A stretch of 64,000 nt of DNA from Bacteroidales bacterium (lineage in GTDB: Bacteria; Bacteroidota; Bacteroidia; Bacteroidales; Marinilabiliaceae). The stretch's first letter is position 1, and every line of letters starts with the position of its first letter. Below the pieces are notes generated by a model. That model did not search any database, was not told the DNA's origin, and was given only the letters and a program-made list of their open reading frames with translations. Below, piece after piece: positions 7,944-16,062 of the stretch. Location of the stretch: positions 124,001-188,000 of the forward strand of contig JAKSLH010000002.1 of NCBI GenBank assembly GCA_024401335.1. Direction: 5' to 3'. Position numbers and translations under genes: made by a program.

Positions 7944-10589
7944 ATGAGCGATGAGATAAACAATAGCCAGGACGAAGAACTGGACGATAATATACAGCCT
8001 AACGACGATGACGCTGTTGTCGAAGACGATGGCTCAGCACCATTGTGGAACGATGAGACGGTGAAGCATAGCCACCTCCATGGCATGTACCGTTCGTGGT
8101 TCCTCGACTACGCTTCCTACGTTATCCTCGAGCGTGCCGTGCCTCACCTCAACGACGGCCTTAAGCCTGTTCAGCGACGTGTGCTTCACTCCATGAATCG
8201 TATGGAGGACGGCCGTTTCAATAAGGTGGCCAACATCGTTGGTCATACCATGCAGTTCCACCCTCATGGCGACGCTTCTATTAAGGAGGCTCTCGTCGGT
8301 CTTGGACAAAAGGAACTTCTTGTTGATACCCAGGGTAACTGGGGTAATATCCTTACTGGCGACGAGGCGGCCGCTGGCCGATATATCGAGGCGCGACTTA
8401 CTAAGTTCGCTCTCGACGTTGTCTTCAACCCTAAGACTACTGTCTGGAAACAGTCCTACGACGGACGTAACGAGGAGCCGGTGACTCTCCCTGTTAAGTT
8501 CCCGCTTCTTCTTGCTCAAGGTGTCGAGGGTATTGCCGTGGGTCTCGCTTCTAAGATTTTGCCTCATAACTTCAATGAGCTTATCGACGCGTCTATAGCT
8601 TACCTCAAGGGCGAGTCTTTCGAACTATATCCTGACTTCCCTACTGGTGGCTCTATCGATGTCTCGCGTTACAACGATGGCCTTCGTGGTGGTGTGGTGC
8701 GTGTCCGTGCTAAGATCAACAAGGTGGACGCTAAGACGCTTGCCATCACCGAAATCCCATTCAGCAAGGATACAGGTTCGCTCATCGAGTCGATACTTAA
8801 GGCTAACGACAAGAAGATCAAGATAAAGAAGATTGATGATAAGACGGCCGCTACTGCCAACATCGTCATCACTCTTCCTCCAGGTGCTTCGCCTGACAAG
8901 ACTATCGACGCGCTGTACGCGTTTACCGATTGCGAACTCAATATCTCTCCTAACGCTTGTGTCATCTACGACAATAAGCCTCATTTCATGGGTGTTAGTG
9001 AGATTCTTAAGCATAATACCGACCATACGGTGGCTCTTCTCAAGCAGGAACTCGAGATTAAGCTTAATGAACTTGAACACCAGTGGCACATGCTCTCCCT
9101 TGAGAAGATTTTCATCGAAGAGCGCATATATAAGGATAAGGAGTTTGAGGAGTCAAAGAACAATGATGCTGCTTGCGAGCATATCGATATGCGCCTTACT
9201 CCTTATTACCCTCAGTTCATTCGTGCGGTAACTAAGGATGACATTCTTCATCTTCTCGAAATCAAGATGGCGCGTATCCTCCGCTTCAACTCCGACGCTG
9301 CAGAAGAAAAGCTTGTCGCTCTTAAGGAGGAGATGGCTGAGGTCAAGAATAACATCGAACATATCATTGACTATTCTATAACTTACTTCAAGCGTATCAA
9401 GAAGCAGTATGGCAAGGATCACCCTCGTCTTACCGAGATTCGCTCATTCGACAATATCGACTCTACTAAGGTGGCTGTTCGCAACGAAAAGCTCTATCTC
9501 GACCGTGAAGATGGCTTCATGGGCTATGCTCTTAAGAAGGGCGACTTTATCTGCGACTGCTCTGATATTGATGATGTGATTCTCTTCTATGAAGACGGAC
9601 GTTTCGTTGTCAAGAAGATCGATGCTAAGGTCAATGTCGGCATGGGCATCATTCATATTGCTATATTTAAGAAGAACGATAACCGTACTATCTATCATGC
9701 TGCTTACACTGACGGTGAAACGGGCGTGGCTTATGTGAAACGTTTCGCGGTTACGGGTATAACTCGTGATAAGGAGTATTACTTCATTACCGAGCATAAG
9801 AAGTCTAAGCTGCATTATTTCAGCGCTAACCCTAACGGCGAGGGCGAACTGCTCAAGATCTTGCTTAAGCCAAAACTTAAGATGCGCAACCTGGTGTTCG
9901 ATTATGACATGGGTGAACTTATGGTTAAGGGACGTGCTGCAAGGGGTAACGTGCTCTCTAAACACGAGATCCATAAGGTTGTCCTTAAGCATAAGGGTGG
10001 TAGTACTCTCGGTGGCCGCAAGGTGTGGTTCGAGCCAGAGACTCTCCGACTCAACCCTGACGGTCATGGTGAGCTGCTTGGCGAATTTAACGCTAACGAC
10101 CTCATTCTTATTATCAACAATAAGGGTGAAGTAATAACTACTGGCTTCAATTTCGAACAGCATTTTGAAGACAATATGCTCCGCATTGAGAAGTTCGATG
10201 CTCGTAAGACTTGGACCGCTGTCTATTATGATGGTGAAGCAAAGGCCTACTATATAAAACGTTTCAAGGTCGAACCGCAGAATAAGCCTCAGCTCATAAT
10301 AAGCGAATCTCCTAAGTCAAAGCTTGTTCTCTTCTCTGATGAAGATCATGCTCGTATAGAACTTACCTATGGTGGCGCTGATAAGTGGCGCGCCAAGGAG
10401 GAGATCGATGCCTTCGAATTTATAGGCGAAAAGAGCATCAAGGCTAAGGGTAAGCGTGTTACTTTGTTTGAAGTGTCTAAGTTCACGGAACTAGAACCAC
10501 TTATCCCAACGGTGCGTGAGGAGCCTTCTTCTGATGGTGATGAAGCTGGCGATGAAGCCGGTGAAGTAGAAGAGGCTAAGTTGTTTTAA
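7944..10589 (+). CDS. parC: DNA topoisomerase IV subunit A
   Basis: DNA-cleaving subunit of topoisomerase IV. After an acidic 40-residue N-terminus, the breakage-reunion domain has YASYVILERAVPHLNDGLKP, the quinolone-resistance region around HPHGDASI, and the active-site tyrosine in AAGRYIEARLTK. The C-terminal half (from about residue 500) forms the beta-pinwheel region and the protein ends in an acidic tail (EAGDEAGEVEEAKLF). At 881 residues it matches the Bacteroidetes ParC-like family. Its stop codon overlaps by four bases the stop of the convergent gene at 10586, leaving no room for a shared terminator. Confidence 0.92.
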   Translation: MSDEINNSQDEELDDNIQPNDDDAVVEDDGSAPLWNDETVKHSHLHGMYRSWFLDYASYVILERAVPHLNDGLKPVQRRVLHSMNRMEDGRFNKVANIVGHTMQFHPHGDASIKEALVGLGQKELLVDTQGNWGNILTGDEAAAGRYIEARLTKFALDVVFNPKTTVWKQSYDGRNEEPVTLPVKFPLLLAQGVEGIAVGLASKILPHNFNELIDASIAYLKGESFELYPDFPTGGSIDVSRYNDGLRGGVVRVRAKINKVDAKTLAITEIPFSKDTGSLIESILKANDKKIKIKKIDDKTAATANIVITLPPGASPDKTIDALYAFTDCELNISPNACVIYDNKPHFMGVSEILKHNTDHTVALLKQELEIKLNELEHQWHMLSLEKIFIEERIYKDKEFEESKNNDAACEHIDMRLTPYYPQFIRAVTKDDILHLLEIKMARILRFNSDAAEEKLVALKEEMAEVKNNIEHIIDYSITYFKRIKKQYGKDHPRLTEIRSFDNIDSTKVAVRNEKLYLDREDGFMGYALKKGDFICDCSDIDDVILFYEDGRFVVKKIDAKVNVGMGIIHIAIFKKNDNRTIYHAAYTDGETGVAYVKRFAVTGITRDKEYYFITEHKKSKLHYFSANPNGEGELLKILLKPKLKMRNLVFDYDMGELMVKGRAARGNVLSKHEIHKVVLKHKGGSTLGGRKVWFEPETLRLNPDGHGELLGEFNANDLILIINNKGEVITTGFNFEQHFEDNMLRIEKFDARKTWTAVYYDGEAKAYYIKRFKVEPQNKPQLIISESPKSKLVLFSDEDHARIELTYGGADKWRAKEEIDAFEFIGEKSIKAKGKRVTLFEVSKFTELEPLIPTVREEPSSDGDEAGDEAGEVEEAKLF

Positions 10590-12646
10590 ATTGTCATTCG
10601 TGCCTTCCTGTAGTTCAGTTTGACTCTGAACTGCAGTTTGACATCAATCTTATGTCGGGAGTCGATAGTGTTATATGAAGAACCTATCGACTCTCTGTCG
10701 TAATATCTGACATAGCTGCCCCAGAGCCACATGTCTAGGAAGTCGGTGAGTTCTACATGCCCGTTGCCTATGGTGGCGACTCCTCGCCCTGAATATGATG
10801 GCATGGTCATCGAATACAAGACATCTGGCTGTGTCGCATAGATTCTGCTGTAGTAGTCGTCTGTGTCAAAATGGGCTAGCTGGAATGAGATAGAGGCTTT
10901 GTCCTCATGTATTTTTACTGTGACGTCTTCGCTCGCCCAGAATCCGTCAGACTTCCTGTTGTCCTGGCGGTATCTGACGTCTTCAATGGTTGTCTTGAAT
11001 TTCAACGATGCGTTTGGCGCTGTTGCCCATGTGAATTTCACTCCTGTTCTCTTTGTGTCTTCTATCTGTGTACGGTTGTCTAGGTCAGAATCTTCATAGT
11101 TGTCGTGCCTGATCTTCAGTGACAATGTGTTTCTCCTGTCTATGTTGTAGTTGAATGTCGCACGGGCTTTATATCCGTGTGTTGGTGCAGGCTTCTGGTA
11201 TTGAAGCCATCTGTTTCTATAGACGTTTACATTGGCTAATACTTCAAGATGACTCAATGGGGTGAATACCATGCCTAGATATAGACCTGTCTCGCCGCTT
11301 GGATTGCCCGACTTGCTAAACGGATTCTGGTTTATCGCGTAGTATTTGTTGCTGAAGTTTCTATAGGCTATGGTCAGTGAGCCGCCGTTGAGGTTGATGT
11401 CTATACCTTGCATTCCGGCCCAGGCTCCCGTTGTCTGATATGCTAGCTCACCATACAGGGCTACTTGACCTTGCCTTAGTTTATAGTCGGCATGTGCCGT
11501 TCCTAGCGTTTTGCTAGAAGGGTAGTATAGCTTATATAGTTCACCTTTGTTTCCTAAAGGCATCGATCCTTGCCAGTGGTTGTATCCGAGGCCTATGTTT
11601 GTGTGCATCATTGTGCGCTGCACATAACCACCAAACAGCATTTGCTGAAAATTGTTTCTTCCTGCTAGCTCTGAGGCTGTTCTGTGGTATCCGTCAGTTT
11701 GTATGGTGGAGGCGTATGAACGTTCATCTGTCGTGTCCACGAGTGTCACTACAGATACATCATTGTCGGTGTGCGATCCGTATAGGTCAAAACGCCAGTC
11801 TGTGTTGCCTAATGCTATAGCTGCGCCTCTCAGGTACCCGCTTTCGCTTGCTGATAAGTTGCCCGAGACGCCTGTCCCGTTGCGCATGATCGATGATTGC
11901 ACCGACGACATGTCGGCCGAAAAACCTGTCCACAATCCTAATCCTTGTCCGTAGCGGGCCGAATAATGGCCAAGAATGGCTTTCCTGATGAATTTGTCAC
12001 GTGGTGTATAAGAAGCGTAACCTGACAGGAAATCGGTCGCTGTTATGCCATGCGAAAACATCGGCTCGCCTGCATCGCTTTCGGCAACTATGCCTCCTTT
12101 CCAGTCCTCACCTATAGTGCCGCTTATTCTGAGCAATGTCTTGTATTCACTACCTAGGAAGGCTGCCGGTGTCGTGTCGTTCTTGGCAATGAAGCCTTTC
12201 ATCTTAGGGAAGGTCCTTTGCGCTCTTGCTATGATGTTGAGTTTTGCCTTGGAGTATCTTTTTACTTTCTTATTCGTCGGGATTACCTCTGCGAAGTGCA
12301 ACAGGCGCATCACATCCTTGCGTCTGAACGAGGGGAGGGTCAAGAGTTCCACATCAGACATGTATGGCCCTAGTCGGTCTCTGTGTGATACTATGGTCTC
12401 TATCTGTTGCTCCGAAAGGAAGAATAGTTTGCGTAGCTGCTCTAGTGTAGCTGTGTTGATGTCTAGCTTGTCTTCTGTGAGAGAAATAAGTTCCGAGGCG
12501 TCTTCGGTGAAGTCTTCTGTCAAGACGCCGTCTGTGGCCATCTCTTCAAGGAGTTGGTTGACATACGATGTCCCGTCCTCATTGTTTTGGGCCGTAGCGC
12601 AAACAAAGGCGGTGCATAGTGCTATGACGGTCAACCATCTCTTCAT
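10586..12646 (-). CDS. Outer-membrane beta-barrel protein with N-terminal helix-hairpin-helix domain
   Basis: A 686-residue secreted protein: signal peptide (residues 1-19, ending ATAQ), an acidic linker, a ComEA-like double helix-hairpin-helix region (about 57-120, LDINTATLEQLRKLFFLSEQ and LTLPSFRRKDVMRLLHF), then about 550 residues of alternating beta strands with aromatic girdles typical of an outer-membrane barrel. HhH domains normally bind DNA or act as protein docking modules. Fusion to a barrel is a recurrent uncharacterised Bacteroidetes family. It is the last gene of an apparent operon greA-HIT-OMP-this gene, with gaps of 11-12 bases. Its role is unknown; DNA handling at the envelope is one possibility. 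Confidence 0.82.
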   Translation of the reverse strand: MKRWLTVIALCTAFVCATAQNNEDGTSYVNQLLEEMATDGVLTEDFTEDASELISLTEDKLDINTATLEQLRKLFFLSEQQIETIVSHRDRLGPYMSDVELLTLPSFRRKDVMRLLHFAEVIPTNKKVKRYSKAKLNIIARAQRTFPKMKGFIAKNDTTPAAFLGSEYKTLLRISGTIGEDWKGGIVAESDAGEPMFSHGITATDFLSGYASYTPRDKFIRKAILGHYSARYGQGLGLWTGFSADMSSVQSSIMRNGTGVSGNLSASESGYLRGAAIALGNTDWRFDLYGSHTDNDVSVVTLVDTTDERSYASTIQTDGYHRTASELAGRNNFQQMLFGGYVQRTMMHTNIGLGYNHWQGSMPLGNKGELYKLYYPSSKTLGTAHADYKLRQGQVALYGELAYQTTGAWAGMQGIDINLNGGSLTIAYRNFSNKYYAINQNPFSKSGNPSGETGLYLGMVFTPLSHLEVLANVNVYRNRWLQYQKPAPTHGYKARATFNYNIDRRNTLSLKIRHDNYEDSDLDNRTQIEDTKRTGVKFTWATAPNASLKFKTTIEDVRYRQDNRKSDGFWASEDVTVKIHEDKASISFQLAHFDTDDYYSRIYATQPDVLYSMTMPSYSGRGVATIGNGHVELTDFLDMWLWGSYVRYYDRESIGSSYNTIDSRHKIDVKLQFRVKLNYRKARMTI

Positions 12647-12657
12647 GCCTTCAAGAA

Positions 12658-13485
12658 TCAGTTGTCAAAGTTATATGAAACAGATGCTGCAGATGTGACT
12701 CCGAGTTGGTCGTGGTGCATTAGTCCTGCGTTCAAGCCTATGCCTTTCCACTTGTAGCCAACACCTGCCGACAGTGATTGGCCTTTCGATGAGAAGCCTA
12801 CCGTCACTTCCAGTTTGTCAATAGGGTAGATGGCTACCGCAGCTTTGCCTATGGCGTCGTGTTCCCACCTCTTTTCTACCTCTAGCATGAGGGAGAATAG
12901 GTCTGATCCTTTCCATTTGAGGGCTGTCCAGCATGTAGGCTCCATCTTCACTGTTGTGTACTCGTAATCGATCTCTCTCTGTTCTATGCTGTGCAGCGCA
13001 ACGGAGATGAGCCATCTGTCATTAGGAGTGAAGTGCAAGCCAATGCGCGAGAATGAGGTGGAGTATTTCTGGTTATCGGTCAATGTATGTATCAGAGCAT
13101 AGTACTCGAATCCCATTGACCATAAACCGAACGATCTGGCTATGCCACCACCTAGTTGGGTGTAGTGACTGTCTTTGTCGCCACTTTGCGCGACTTGCAT
13201 TGTCACATTGGCTAGTTTGGTCTCGACGACTCCTTTGCCCGATATCTGTTTGAGCTCGCTTAGGCCATAAGGCATGGCGCACGATACACTGATAGCGCCT
13301 TTACTTACGCCACTCATCAACGATGGATTGACCGAGTAGATAGGATCGGATGTCGCTACGGCTAGGATGTCGGTTTTTCCGACAGATTCTCCCGTTGTGG
13401 TTATGATGTCTTGGGCCTCTGCCATGAAACTCAAAACCATGGCCAATGCCATGGTTATGGTTCGTTGTATTGCAGTGCTATGCAT
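12658..13485 (-). CDS. Putative outer-membrane beta-barrel protein
   Basis: A 275-residue protein with a signal peptide (about residues 1-24, ending MAEAQ) and amphipathic strands throughout, ending in the typical SVSYNF C-terminal strand. It begins with NPSLMSG-like text shared by PorQ/PorV-type barrels, but I do not assign it to those families. It lies 11 bases upstream of the HhH barrel gene and 12 bases downstream of the HIT gene on the same strand, so the two barrel proteins are probably made together. Function unknown. Confidence 0.75.
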   Translation of the reverse strand: MHSTAIQRTITMALAMVLSFMAEAQDIITTTGESVGKTDILAVATSDPIYSVNPSLMSGVSKGAISVSCAMPYGLSELKQISGKGVVETKLANVTMQVAQSGDKDSHYTQLGGGIARSFGLWSMGFEYYALIHTLTDNQKYSTSFSRIGLHFTPNDRWLISVALHSIEQREIDYEYTTVKMEPTCWTALKWKGSDLFSLMLEVEKRWEHDAIGKAAVAIYPIDKLEVTVGFSSKGQSLSAGVGYKWKGIGLNAGLMHHDQLGVTSAASVSYNFDN

Positions 13486-13497
13486 CCGGAAATCGTT

Positions 13498-13893
13498 TTA
13501 CTTGAAGTTCTCTGCGATCTTCTTTGCTATTGCTTCAAATTCAGCAGGTTCGAGCTTCAATTTAGGATTTGACATGTTAATCTCCTTGCCTGTTGTTATT
13601 GGAACGAGATGTATATGTGCGTGTGGAACATCTATTCCTATAACTGTAACTCCTACTCTGTTGCATGGGAATGAGGCCTTGATTGCCTTGGCTACGCGTT
13701 TCGCAAAAGCCATGATGCCTCCCAGCTCTTCATCGCTGAGGTCAAAGAAATAGTCCTCCTCGCGTTTAGGGATCACCAGTACGTGTCCTTTGGCTACTGG
13801 GTTAATGTCAAGGAAAGCATAGAAGTTCTCGCTTTCGGCAACCTTATATGAAGGTATCTCGCCTGCTACTATTCTGCTGAATATTGATGCCAT
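13498..13893 (-). CDS. HIT family nucleotide hydrolase (HinT-like)
   Basis: A 131-residue cytosolic histidine-triad protein. The N-terminal IFSRIVAGEIPSYKV and the catalytic triad HAHIHLVP (HxHxHxx, about residue 97) identify the HinT/PKCI branch, which hydrolyses nucleoside phosphoramidates and aminoacyl-adenylates. It sits 12 bases after greA and 12 before an outer-membrane protein gene, an arrangement consistent with one operon. The link with GreA is a common Bacteroidetes neighbourhood. Confidence 0.92.
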   Translation of the reverse strand: MASIFSRIVAGEIPSYKVAESENFYAFLDINPVAKGHVLVIPKREEDYFFDLSDEELGGIMAFAKRVAKAIKASFPCNRVGVTVIGIDVPHAHIHLVPITTGKEINMSNPKLKLEPAEFEAIAKKIAENFK

Positions 13894-13905
13894 ATTCGTT
13901 TTGTG

Positions 13906-14376
13906 TTAGATGCTTATTTCAACTATCTCGAAAGTAACTGTACCGGCAGGTATCTTGATGTCAACCTGTTCACCAACCTTCTTGCCGAGTAAGCCTTTTG
14001 CAATAGGTGTTGTCACAGAGAGCTTGCCTGCCTTGAAATCGGCTTCGCTTTCTGGTACTATGCTATATGTCATTGTTGCGTTTGTCTTGACATTCTTGAT
14101 TGTCACCTTGTTGAGAATCTGTACAGATGATGTGTCTATTTTCGATGCGTCTAGTACTCGACTGTTGGCCAAAAGAATCTTGAGTGAGGCAATCTTCGAC
14201 TCGAGATGTCCCTGTGCTTCCTTGGCTGCATCATACTCTGCGTTTTCCGAAAGGTCGCCCTTGTCGCGTGCCTCTGCTATCTGTTGAATGATCTTTGGAC
14301 GTTCTACTCCTTCAAGTTGTGCGAGCTCTTCCTTCATTTTCTTCAAGCCCTCTTCTGTCACATAGTTAATAGCCAT
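13906..14376 (-). CDS. greA: Transcription elongation factor GreA
   Basis: A 156-residue factor that enters the RNA polymerase secondary channel and stimulates cleavage of backtracked transcripts. The N-terminal coiled coil (about 1-75) ends in EARDKGDLSENAEYDAAKEAQ, which holds the acidic tip residues, and the C-terminal FKBP-like domain has TPIAKGLLGKKVGE. It is first in a run of four genes. Its leader contains a terminator-like hairpin (14418-14454) directly after a -7 box, suggesting attenuation. Confidence 0.95.
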   Translation of the reverse strand: MAINYVTEEGLKKMKEELAQLEGVERPKIIQQIAEARDKGDLSENAEYDAAKEAQGHLESKIASLKILLANSRVLDASKIDTSSVQILNKVTIKNVKTNATMTYSIVPESEADFKAGKLSVTTPIAKGLLGKKVGEQVDIKIPAGTVTFEIVEISI

Positions 14377-14417
14377 AATTATATCTCCTTTTAGTCGTGA
14401 TTTTTGTTGTTAAGACA

Positions 14418-14454
14418 TAAAAAAAGAAGAATCCTGAAACACTTCATTTCAGGA
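14418..14454 (-). terminator. Terminator-like hairpin in the greA leader
   Basis: On the minus strand an 8-bp perfect stem (14447-14454 with 14432-14439, tcctgaaa/tttcagga, 7-base loop) is followed by TTCTTCTTTTTTTA. It lies between the -7 box at 14474 and the greA start at 14376, so it would either terminate the upstream 14531 gene or attenuate greA transcripts at about 45-50 bases. Confidence 0.7.
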
Positions 14455-14473
14455 CCCCTTTATATGTCAGTTG

Positions 14474-14481
14474 CAAAGATA
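14474..14481 (-). promoter_or_regulatory. greA -7 box
   Basis: Minus-strand TATCTTTG about 100 bases before the greA ATG and 20 bases before the leader hairpin. No clear -33 element is visible. Confidence 0.55.
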
Positions 14482-14530
14482 CTAAAATATTAATGGTAAA
14501 AAAGTGTTTTGTCTTTTTTTTGTTCTTGCG

Positions 14531-15007
14531 TCAGTATTCTGGTCTCTCTATAATGGTCTGGTATATCAATGCCTGGCGCATCTTCTCTGGTGTCATCTCT
14601 AAGCCCTCTCCGTCTTCATCTGGTTGTCTGTTATAGTCCGGATGTATATTATGCTGTGTCACTGGCTTGTGAGGCGCCGATTCGTATTGCGAAGAGTGCT
14701 GCTTCCTGCTCGAGCCTTCCTGAAACATGTTGGCTTTGGCTGCTTCGGTGGTTAGCGACTCTTTGTTTTGCTTGCTCTCTTCCTTTGCGCGTTCAATCAT
14801 TTCCATGAACAGCTCTTCAGGGCTTTTTATCGTCTTCTCCTGTGTCTGCTCGTATCTGTCTTCCTCTTCGTTTTCGTCGGCATACTCATCTTCATTTTCT
14901 GGTGTCGCTTCTTGTGTGCTTGCCACCTGCTGCTTGGCCTTGTTCTGCAAATACGAACGAATGCCAAGTATAACCATTATGATTATGTATACGATTACCG
15001 TTTTCAT
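14531..15007 (-). CDS. Hypothetical single-pass membrane protein with acidic tail
   Basis: A 158-residue protein with one N-terminal membrane helix (about residues 4-18, VIVYIIIMVILGI) and a long, highly charged, probably disordered cytoplasmic part (acidic EDEYADENEEEDRYEQ, then a Gln/Ser/His-rich segment). It ends with a short helix, TPEKMRQALIYQTIIERPEY, which is the conserved-looking part. It lies 13 bases downstream of pdxY and is probably cotranscribed. I recognise the architecture from Bacteroidales genomes but know no function. Confidence 0.75.
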   Translation of the reverse strand: MKTVIVYIIIMVILGIRSYLQNKAKQQVASTQEATPENEDEYADENEEEDRYEQTQEKTIKSPEELFMEMIERAKEESKQNKESLTTEAAKANMFQEGSSRKQHSSQYESAPHKPVTQHNIHPDYNRQPDEDGEGLEMTPEKMRQALIYQTIIERPEY

Positions 15008-15020
15008 AACTTCTCTTTTT

Positions 15021-15833
15021 TTATATTATATCAAGACAGCTTTCGACTGGTATGCCGTAGCATTTCTCTGGCGTGTTCTGGTATCTGATAACTAGCTCTC
15101 TGACAATGTCCATCGCTCTTTGTGTGGCTTCCTTCAGGCTTTTGCCGTTTAACACATCGCTCAATAGCACTGCCGAGAATATGTCTCCTGTGCCTGGTAT
15201 GCGTACTGGCACTACGTCGTATGGCAGGCGGAAATAGTCGTCTGCTACATTGTCATAGCCTATTACCTCTGTTTTCCCATCTATTACGGCGCTTGTGATG
15301 ATAACCGACTTTGTCCCCATCTTCCTTAGCGCGTCAACTACGCTAAATGCCTCCTCAAGACTTGTGCTTTCTTTGTATGGAATGTTGGTCAGATATGTCG
15401 CCTCTGTATAGTTTGGTACAATCACGTCGGCTATGCGAACTAGCTCTTTCATGCTGTTTACGTTCACTTCACCAACGCCGTTGTATAGACGCCCTTCGTC
15501 ACCCATTATCGGATCGACAAATATGCGCGTGCCTTTGGCCGACTTCTTCTGGCAATATTCTGAAATGACTTTCGCCTGTTCCTCACTAACGATGAATCCG
15601 GTCGATATGGCGTCAAATTCAAACGCTAGCTCCTCATAAACTTTGATGGTCTTGCGTATATGGTCTGTGGTGTCGAGAATGGCAAATTTGCCTAGCTCGA
15701 GGTTGTTCGAGACTACACATGTCGGCATGTTATATGTTACATGTCCGGCATGGGTCACAATAGGTATCATCGCAGCCAAGGCTACCTTGCCATATCCGCA
15801 CATATCATTTATCAGCAACACGCGTTTTTCCAT
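15021..15833 (-). CDS. pdxY: Pyridoxamine/pyridoxal kinase (PdxY-like)
   Basis: Ribokinase-family kinase that phosphorylates vitamin B6 vitamers in salvage. Features: MEKRVLLINDMCGYGKVAL at the front, FVDPIMGDEG, PNYTEATYL, and the ATP/anion-hole motif VRIPGTGDIFSAVL with catalytic Asp. I chose the ATG at 15833 instead of 15845 because a TATATTTG box at 15852-15859 would start transcription at about 15845 and because the family begins with this KRVLLIND segment. A membrane protein gene follows after 13 bases. Confidence 0.88.
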   Translation of the reverse strand: MEKRVLLINDMCGYGKVALAAMIPIVTHAGHVTYNMPTCVVSNNLELGKFAILDTTDHIRKTIKVYEELAFEFDAISTGFIVSEEQAKVISEYCQKKSAKGTRIFVDPIMGDEGRLYNGVGEVNVNSMKELVRIADVIVPNYTEATYLTNIPYKESTSLEEAFSVVDALRKMGTKSVIITSAVIDGKTEVIGYDNVADDYFRLPYDVVPVRIPGTGDIFSAVLLSDVLNGKSLKEATQRAMDIVRELVIRYQNTPEKCYGIPVESCLDII

Positions 15834-15851
15834 CTCTGTCTTCATTTTATG

Positions 15852-15859
15852 CAAATATA
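15852..15859 (-). promoter_or_regulatory. pdxY -7 box
   Basis: Minus-strand TATATTTG very close to the gene, implying a 5' leader of only about 12 bases if the ATG at 15833 is used. Confidence 0.5.
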
Positions 15860-15985
15860 ATTACTCCACCCGTAAAATGAACTATGTCTCGCCTTTTTTC
15901 CTTGCGCTTTCATTCTTTGGCTTATCTCCTTTCTGTTCATTAACTAACCATACACTCTTTAACCTCCTATTTTTGCCTATTAGCG

Positions 15986-16016
15986 TTGGATAAGGCTGTT
16001 TTTTCTCTTACATTTG
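15986..16016 (+). promoter_or_regulatory. argF' promoter
   Basis: TTG (15986-15988), a 20-base spacer and TACATTTG (16009-16016) fit the Bacteroidetes promoter. Transcription would start near 16023, 40 bases before the argF' ATG. Confidence 0.65.
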
Positions 16017-16062
16017 CAATTACTAATACACATTGTTTAGGATAACACATAACAATAAAAAT

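Noticed and set aside
5972-10589. gyrB-gyrA instead of parE-parC
   Set aside because: The adjacent pair, the short 637-residue B subunit and the 881-residue acidic-tailed A subunit fit the Bacteroidetes topoisomerase IV pair; gyrase genes are usually apart.
10863-12698. Long ORFs antisense to the HhH barrel gene
   Set aside because: They are shadows of a gene with signal peptide, HhH motifs and barrel strands on the minus strand.
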